Assembly: GCF_003672135.1 (NCBI RefSeq)
Contig: NC_039515.1
Location: forward strand, 11,284,001-11,348,000
From: Ooceraea biroi
Taxonomy: Eukaryota > Arthropoda > Insecta > Hymenoptera > Formicidae
Direction of reading: 5' to 3'
DNA: 64,000 nucleotides
The notes under the pieces were generated by a model. That model saw nothing but the letters and a program-made list of their open reading frames with translations, had not been told where the DNA came from and made no database searches. Below, one piece after another: positions 58,217 through 64,000 of this stretch. The translations under genes and the position numbers were made by a program. How positions within the stretch are numbered: the first letter of the stretch is position 1; each line of letters begins with the position of its first letter.

Positions 58217-59633
58217 ATGTCGAGTACGCTTCCGGAGGCGCCGATGGGTTTGGACTCGTCGGATCCGGAGGCCAGGTCAAACCACCTGATCTCGCAGCCG
58301 GATCAGGACTCGGAAGATGCGGATCAGACGCGAGTGGACAGCAACAACGCAGACAGCGACTGCGAGAGCGACACGAGCGAGGTGCTGAGTGTTGGTAGCG
58401 AACCAACACCAACCAGCGTAGCTGGAGTACGGGTGTGCGGCTCCATGAGGTACGAGCAGGAGTCTGCCAGCAGCCGGGGCGACTTCCGCGATGAAGAGAA
58501 CACGAGGACATCGGCGACGCCGTCACCGTCTAGCTCCACTAGCTGCAACGACCTGTATTATCAACGCGCGTCCAGCAACCACGTTCAAGCACCGAGTCCA
58601 CCCGGCTACAGCCAACCACCATCATCCCCTACAGCGTCTTCCGTCAGATCACCAGCTTCCTCCTCAGCTACCGCATCGTCGCCAGGTCGACCGGATGCTA
58701 TCCAAGAGGCTATCGTACCCAGGTACCAGTCCAGTCACCAGCAACACCTTCTTTCACGGTACTCCACTAGGGAACCCGAGATACCCGACTATCCAGCACG
58801 GATCCAGCACGGTCTAGGCCACGAAATCGTTTATCCCACCGTGGAGAGGTTACACCGTACTCCGATAAGCGTTCCTCTAGTAACCAGACTCTCGTTGTCC
58901 CCGCCGTCGGCTATGACGGTCGCCGGACTTCAGGCGACGACGCCCGTTCTCCACTCGGCTGCATGTCGGGACCCGCGGGACACTACCTCGTTGATACCGC
59001 ATCACAGCCAGCATCTGCATCACGCGAACGCCCACGCGCATCTGCATCAGGGCTCGCAGGTGCAGCACGTGCCGGCGAATCCCGTGCACCAGCATCGGCT
59101 CTCGGTCAGCAAGCTCCTGCAACGGGATCCCCCTAGCAGTCCGGCGTCGCCCGGCGCCCGAGAGGAGAACGGCCGCACCTTGCCGGCCGCGAATGGCGTG
59201 CAGAACACCATCAGCACCGGCAGCAACGGCAACCACCACCACCATCACCATCATAACAACCACAACAACAACAACAACAATAACAACAACAATCTGCAAC
59301 ATCAGGCGGGCCTGAAATTCAGTATAGACAATATCCTGAAGGCGGACTTTGGCAGGCGGATCACGGATCCCATTTCCCTGAAGAAGTCCCGGCCTAAGAA
59401 GGTGGCTGGCTCGAGACCGATCGACCTGACGAAAGACTTTCTCGAGTCGTCCTCCGACACCTCCGAGAGGAGCAGCTCGGAGACGACAACCACCACCACC
59501 AACGCTTCGCCAACCAGCGTTTCAGCTAGCAATCTAACGTCCAACTCGACCGGAACAGGTGGAACTGATCCTTCGAAGTTGATGTGGCCAGCGTGGGTCT
59601 ACTGCACCAGATACTCGGACAGGCCATCCTCGG
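58217..59633 (+). CDS. engrailed/invected transcription factor, first coding exon
   Basis: 472 codons plus one base, from the ATG at 58217 (an in-frame TAG lies at 58196-58198) to donor GTAAGC. The protein is a nuclear homeodomain repressor that sets segment and compartment identity. Seen here: a long Ser/Pro/His-rich N-terminus; H340-H346 and N350-N359 runs; the Groucho-binding EH1 motif LKFSIDNILKADFG (366-379); a basic KKSRPKK; a Ser/Thr tract; and the Extradenticle-binding EH2 motif LMWPAWVYCTRYSDRPSS (455-472) at the very end. In the family the exon border falls just after EH2, and the homeodomain (EH4) follows in later exons, here beyond the window. Whether it is the engrailed or invected paralogue is unresolved: the RS microexon and homeodomain are not visible. 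Confidence 0.95.
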
Positions 59634-61330
59634 GTAAGCCGTCAAAATTGTTGTGTTATTATCATTAGGTGTGCGATTTTCGTACGCGACATTGTTGCTC
59701 GTTTCGCTAGTGGTCTAGTGGCAATGATTCATCGCGAGGTATTTTAGCTGATAAGATTTGGCTGATAAGAGAGAGTTGTTTAAAAAAGTTATACATCAAG
59801 GTATGCCATAATTGATGAAATCTTCGGTGACCGCCCGTGTAACGCGTCACGACGACGCAACTTCGATTTATCACAATGGTGACGATGATTTACGTCGTTG
59901 TTGAAATACGACGGGTTCGCGTGGTCTCATAAAAATGCCGTGTATCTTGTATGGGATTTCGTATTAATGAGAATATAACGGTGAACATGTATCGTATAAT
60001 AATGCGATTAATCAAAAAATTTATTTTCGCGCAACAGCGCAAACGTTCACGTGATGCGAGCTGATTATTTATCTGCACAGAGGTCTCTTAAATGTGCTTT
60101 CCACGAAACGTGGCTTAACGGTCGGAAAAATATCACAGCACGAAACGAGTTTTACGCGTTCATTGTTGGACCGGAGGAGATTGCTCAATACTCGTGGATA
60201 GCACCTCTCATTAAGGAGCGTATAATGGTTTTAAATACCGAATGAATAAATTTCTCAGTCAGAGAAGAGATATTTAACTGGGAGCAAGCGTTCCTCGCCA
60301 TTGTGCGAACCAGGGAACGTTTGTTAAACGGCTGCGATTTACTACTGCCATACTGATCGTTGGACGGTACGCTTATTCGCGGAATCGGTTACCACGTTTT
60401 TAAAATAATAATTAATTAGCGAAATGCGCGCGATGCGGGTTCGTAGACGCGCGCGCACACAAGCGCGCGACCTGCATTTCGACACACACGTATTTGTCAC
60501 ACACCTGCGTGCCCGAGTGAGCGAATGGTGCAACTGTATAAATACGTAAGCTTGCTTGAAAGCGCGAGAGCATAATCTCATAATTCATAGTAAAACTGTC
60601 TTTTTTTTAACGCGTCTTACGTGTCTTCGGGTTGTTCTTGCGAAATGTAATAAATGATACGCGACCTTATCAGGTTCATAATTTAACCAAGACGTGACAT
60701 GTTATTATCAGGAAAGAGTAACTTATCACCGGAGATCTGTGGATACGCGATCACGCGTGTGCCTGGTGCGTGCGTGGATCACCCGATTGCGCATATACCT
60801 GCGTGTACGTGGGACTTATTCGTAACGAAATGTAATGTATTACGGCACCTTTTACATTATTGACCGGACAGTTAATTATCATCTGCTCCGCGAAAGAACT
60901 ATGTCGGCATTATTGCCGCGTTTTTGCAGCGCCGTGCAGATAGATGATCCTTTCAAGTGACACAGGAAAACGTGTAATTACTTTACTTCCCGGCCGAGTG
61001 CCGGCTTGATGAATGATAGAAAACGTTTCTTCGTGTCATTCATATCTGATATACGCTTATTGTCAGGAAACAATAGTTAAGCAGTCGAAGAAATAGTCGC
61101 TCTCTGCCTCATAAATCAAGTACGGCCATTTCTCACCCGGTATACCGGAGCAACAATTTCCGCGCGGGGCTCGTGTCATTGCGCAAAAATTCGGCAAATA
61201 AATTTGCATTTAATGGGGCGCGCTACGCGTCCGGAAGTTTAGCGTTACGTAATGTCACACGCGCAATTTCTAAGTTACAAATTCTTATATATGTATATGC
61301 CTCTTTATTTCGTCGCGAACGTTTCGTTAA

Positions 61331-61602
61331 GGCCTGATACATCGTCGAATACATATACGTACGCTTTTTATCGAGCCGATTTTGCAGACGGTCCCGAGAC
61401 GGCGCTCTTTTTAATTACGCAATGCCGTGGATCCTTATTTGCCGGGACGATAATTCGACAGACGCACGACGCCAGCGCAAGGTGCTCTCGTCCTCCATCG
61501 AGACGATCCAAAGAGGATTTTTATTGCCTTCTTGTTCGCGAGTAATCGACACGAGATAACCGTTTCGAGCCTCGTATTAAATACAATTACAGAAAATGGA
61601 AA
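61331..61602 (+). repeat. Inverted duplicate block, arm 1, in engrailed-type intron
   Basis: A 272-bp block whose reverse complement occurs at 63221-63482. Shared islands include GCCTGATACATCGTCG, ACGTACGCTTTTTATCGAGC, GCAGACGGTCCCGAGACGGC, CCGTGGATCCTTATTTGCC and TCGTATTAAATACAATT. By eye about 80-90% alike with small gaps. No terminal repeat or target duplication is seen at its edges. A TTTTAATTA homeodomain-type core is kept in both arms. Confidence 0.85.
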
Positions 61603-63220
61603 GCGGGATATATATATATCCAAAATATGAAAATTTTACACCTCATTTCCGCGTTTCATGCTTGATACGCTTTACACGATAAAATCTCACTAGACGAAGA
61701 CCGCATCGCGGTGACTCTTCGTCGCGCGAGCCTTATAATTGTATCGCGGTTACATCTCATTCATTACATCAAACACCATGACGAATGGATAAACACTTAC
61801 CAAGACAGAGAGAGAGAGAGAGAAATAAAGAGATACATTATTGGATCACGTTTTCCTATTATGTCTTTACAAGGCGTAATTTCGCGACGGGCAGATAAGA
61901 GCAGGTGGTTAAAACAACAACGCAGTAGAACCTAATTACCGTAAATGCACATGCCATTCCCGCGCGGCACGAGTTCATTGATATCACGGTCAACGCATTC
62001 ATGAGTATTCTTTTCACGCGCTAGCGTGCGTAATGTTCGACGAAGCAAGCGATTTCTAAAAGTATTGCATCGACGTGGCGTGGCGAGGAAAAAGATAAAG
62101 TGACGGTTTAATCGTAGACGTACCGCTGCTAATCGCACGCAATCTACGGCACTCACATCTGCGGTAATTGGATATGGTTGATGAAGCGAAGTTTCTCTTC
62201 CATTACCGGTCACTTATCACGAGCGCAAGTCCAAAGTATCGGGTCGTCTCGCTGTGAGCCTCTCGCGATATCAAGTGTCAAGCATATTAACGTAACGTAG
62301 CGCAAGTTTGTTGTACTCGTGCATGCAAAAATTGACGTGCATGCACTTGCACTTTCAGGAACTTCTTCTCGCGATGGGATCTAAATCGTTTGGAAAATCG
62401 AAAGTCTTGCGTCACGTCGAAGGCGACGCTGCTTATTACACGCTTCGAGATTGAAGACAGTCGTCATTGACATGCAGTCATTCCCCTCATTCTTCTCTCT
62501 TCAGTGATCAGTGACAATAATAGAAACGACATCGACAGCCGTCCTCGTAAAGACCGAAAGTAAGGGAAAGGGGGAAAATATGGGTGACATCGACCGCTCC
62601 AAGTTACAATTCTAGAGCGAAACGCAATTGTAACGTGGGAAACCGTGCGAGGAGGGCGATCGATCAAGCGGCGTATTTACGCTCATCGCTCGGCTCGTCA
62701 ACGAACATCGAGAACGAAGCTCGTAACAGTAAAATACCACCGAAATATCGCATAATTAAGTCCATGACGCGCTGAAATGGTCGTCGCTGTCGCGACCGGA
62801 TACGCCGATACGCGTACACGCCGACGCTCTCGCGAGGCGCAATAAAGCCGGCGCGCCGGCGGTAACGTGCGCTAAAATCCATTTACGGAAAATTATGGCT
62901 AATTAGTTTCCCCGGTCGGGGTATGTATGTAGCATGGTACACGGCACGATTTCCGGTTAACGAGGCTCGAATTGGTGCCGCAGAGCGCGTCGCGAGAGGA
63001 CGAGCGCGTTCATCGCGCCACGAGCGCGGGGGTGAGAATCTGAAAAATCTGCGCGGGCGTTTTATCGGGCTGACGCGCTGCATTAATGAGCATTGTCGAT
63101 GAGCGATCTTGTGCCGCTGACGGGTCGAGTTGACGAGCGATTGCAACACGCGCAGTGCGACAGGAACGCGATGGAAATTTGGCCGCGCAAATTGACATTT
63201 GGCGGGTGCCGAGTTTTCTA

Positions 63221-63482
63221 TTTTCCATTTTCTGCAATTGTATTTAATACGAGGCTCGAAACGATTACCTCGTGTCGATTACTCGCAAACAAGGAGGCAA
63301 TAATAATCTCTTTTGTCTCGCTGGAGGACGAGAGTGCCATGTTGCATTGTGTGTGTCTGTTGAATTATCGGCAAATAAGGATCCACGGCGTTGCATAATT
63401 AAAAGAGCGCCGTCTCGGGACCGTCTGCGAAATCGGCTCGATAAAAAGCGTACGTATATGGACGCGACGATGTATCAGGCCT
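63221..63482 (-). repeat. Inverted duplicate block, arm 2, in engrailed-type intron
   Basis: A 262-bp reverse-complement partner of 61331-61602, with 1.6 kb of unrelated sequence between them. It is slightly shorter through small deletions near the middle. It could be a duplicated enhancer, two copies of a dispersed repeat, or ends of a decayed element. Confidence 0.85.
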
Positions 63483-64000
63483 TAACGAAACGTCCGCGGC
63501 GAAATAAAGAGGCATTTAATTCGCGGATCTGGTTCTCGTGCATTCGTCTCCTCTCCTCTCCCTCTCTCTGTCTCTCCTCCTCTTGCACGCTCTTTTTCTT
63601 ACGGCGATCGATGGAGAACGGGAGGGCCCGATATACGTACAACGTACACACAATTGGCATACGCACATTGTGCAGAGTCCCCGTTTGCTCCGTATCGGGC
63701 GGTCCCGCGGGATCCATCGATCTTATTAAGGGGATCCTGGAGTGGCCAGTGAACTCCGTCGCGGCGTCTGAATTACCGGCGGAATCGATGATTTTCCTGC
63801 ATTTTCTTTTTATTGAATTCACAGAATGAAAAATCCTTTTCCACGATGAAAGTACACACAATAATGTAATGTGAAAAGCAGGACTTAACTTTCCAAACGG
63901 AAAAAAATCACAATTTTTTATTCAGCCACGATTTCACAGGCATACGTAGGCACGAAATGATCACGAATCTTTCTGCACTAATTACTTTTACACTAGGCTT

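Larger units (their letters stand above)
59634..64000 (+). other. First intron of the engrailed/invected gene (open-ended)
   Basis: Starts GTAAGC, with no acceptor-bounded homeobox exon before the window ends. It includes the inverted duplicate blocks at 61331-61602 and 63221-63482 and a GA run at about 61805-61823. Frames such as 63272-63829 have no motif. Confidence 0.75.

Noticed and set aside
58140..58548. Minus-strand open frames opposite the engrailed-type exon (also 58877-59302)
   Set aside because: They mirror the Ser/Pro/His-rich coding strand (Val/Met runs opposite His/Asn codons) and have no motifs.
63272..63829. 185-codon frame in the engrailed-type intron
   Set aside because: It starts inside the inverted duplicate block, the corresponding frame is not kept in the other arm, and the composition is unremarkable; probably chance.

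Overview
The window is animal nuclear DNA, most likely from an insect and plausibly a hymenopteran such as an ant. The evidence is two split developmental genes with canonical GT/AG introns, several mariner-family transposons, long CpG-rich non-coding stretches without obvious CpG depletion, and no prokaryotic gene organisation. The species cannot be named from the sequence. Most open frames longer than 60 codons here are chance frames in CpG-rich DNA.

Layout. Positions 1 to about 31,700 hold no convincing host gene but many repeats. These are two nearly identical, identically broken mariner copies (616-1913, 7038-8335), one mariner with a full-length open transposase (3668-4944), an older broken mariner (21516-22770), two Harbinger-like elements (2694-3396, 29635-30182), a foldback element with roughly 535-bp arms and a Merlin/ISXO2-like zinc-ribbon fragment (11341-13047), an AT-rich TA-flanked MITE (18097-18764), and two arrays of one satellite-like repeat in opposite orientation (14295-16370 and 25865-27540) whose monomer carries a class-II tRNA-like A box.

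From 31,779 to 48,159 on the + strand lies a ten-exon (5' end incomplete) gene for a ZP-domain, single-pass membrane protein of the dusky/dusky-like/miniature apical-matrix type. All exon junctions keep frame, and the product runs from a hydrophobic signal segment through an acidic N-terminal region, a full ZP module, a dibasic site and a transmembrane helix. Its introns contain three inverted-repeat elements (32536-32784, 38046-39142, 45156-45882) that would form long RNA hairpins in the pre-mRNA.

From 48,160 to about 58,100 the DNA is gene-free by eye, with microsatellites. At 58,217-59,633 is the first coding exon of an engrailed/invected gene with EH1 and EH2 motifs; the homeodomain exon lies beyond the window. 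The rest of the window is its first intron. It carries a diverged 260-270-bp block present twice in inverted orientation (61331-61602 and 63221-63482), a candidate duplicated regulatory element.

The two host genes act in separate processes: apical extracellular matrix and cuticle shaping (ZP protein), and segment or compartment patterning (engrailed/invected). No functional link between them is visible beyond proximity. All boundaries and identities were read by eye without alignment software.
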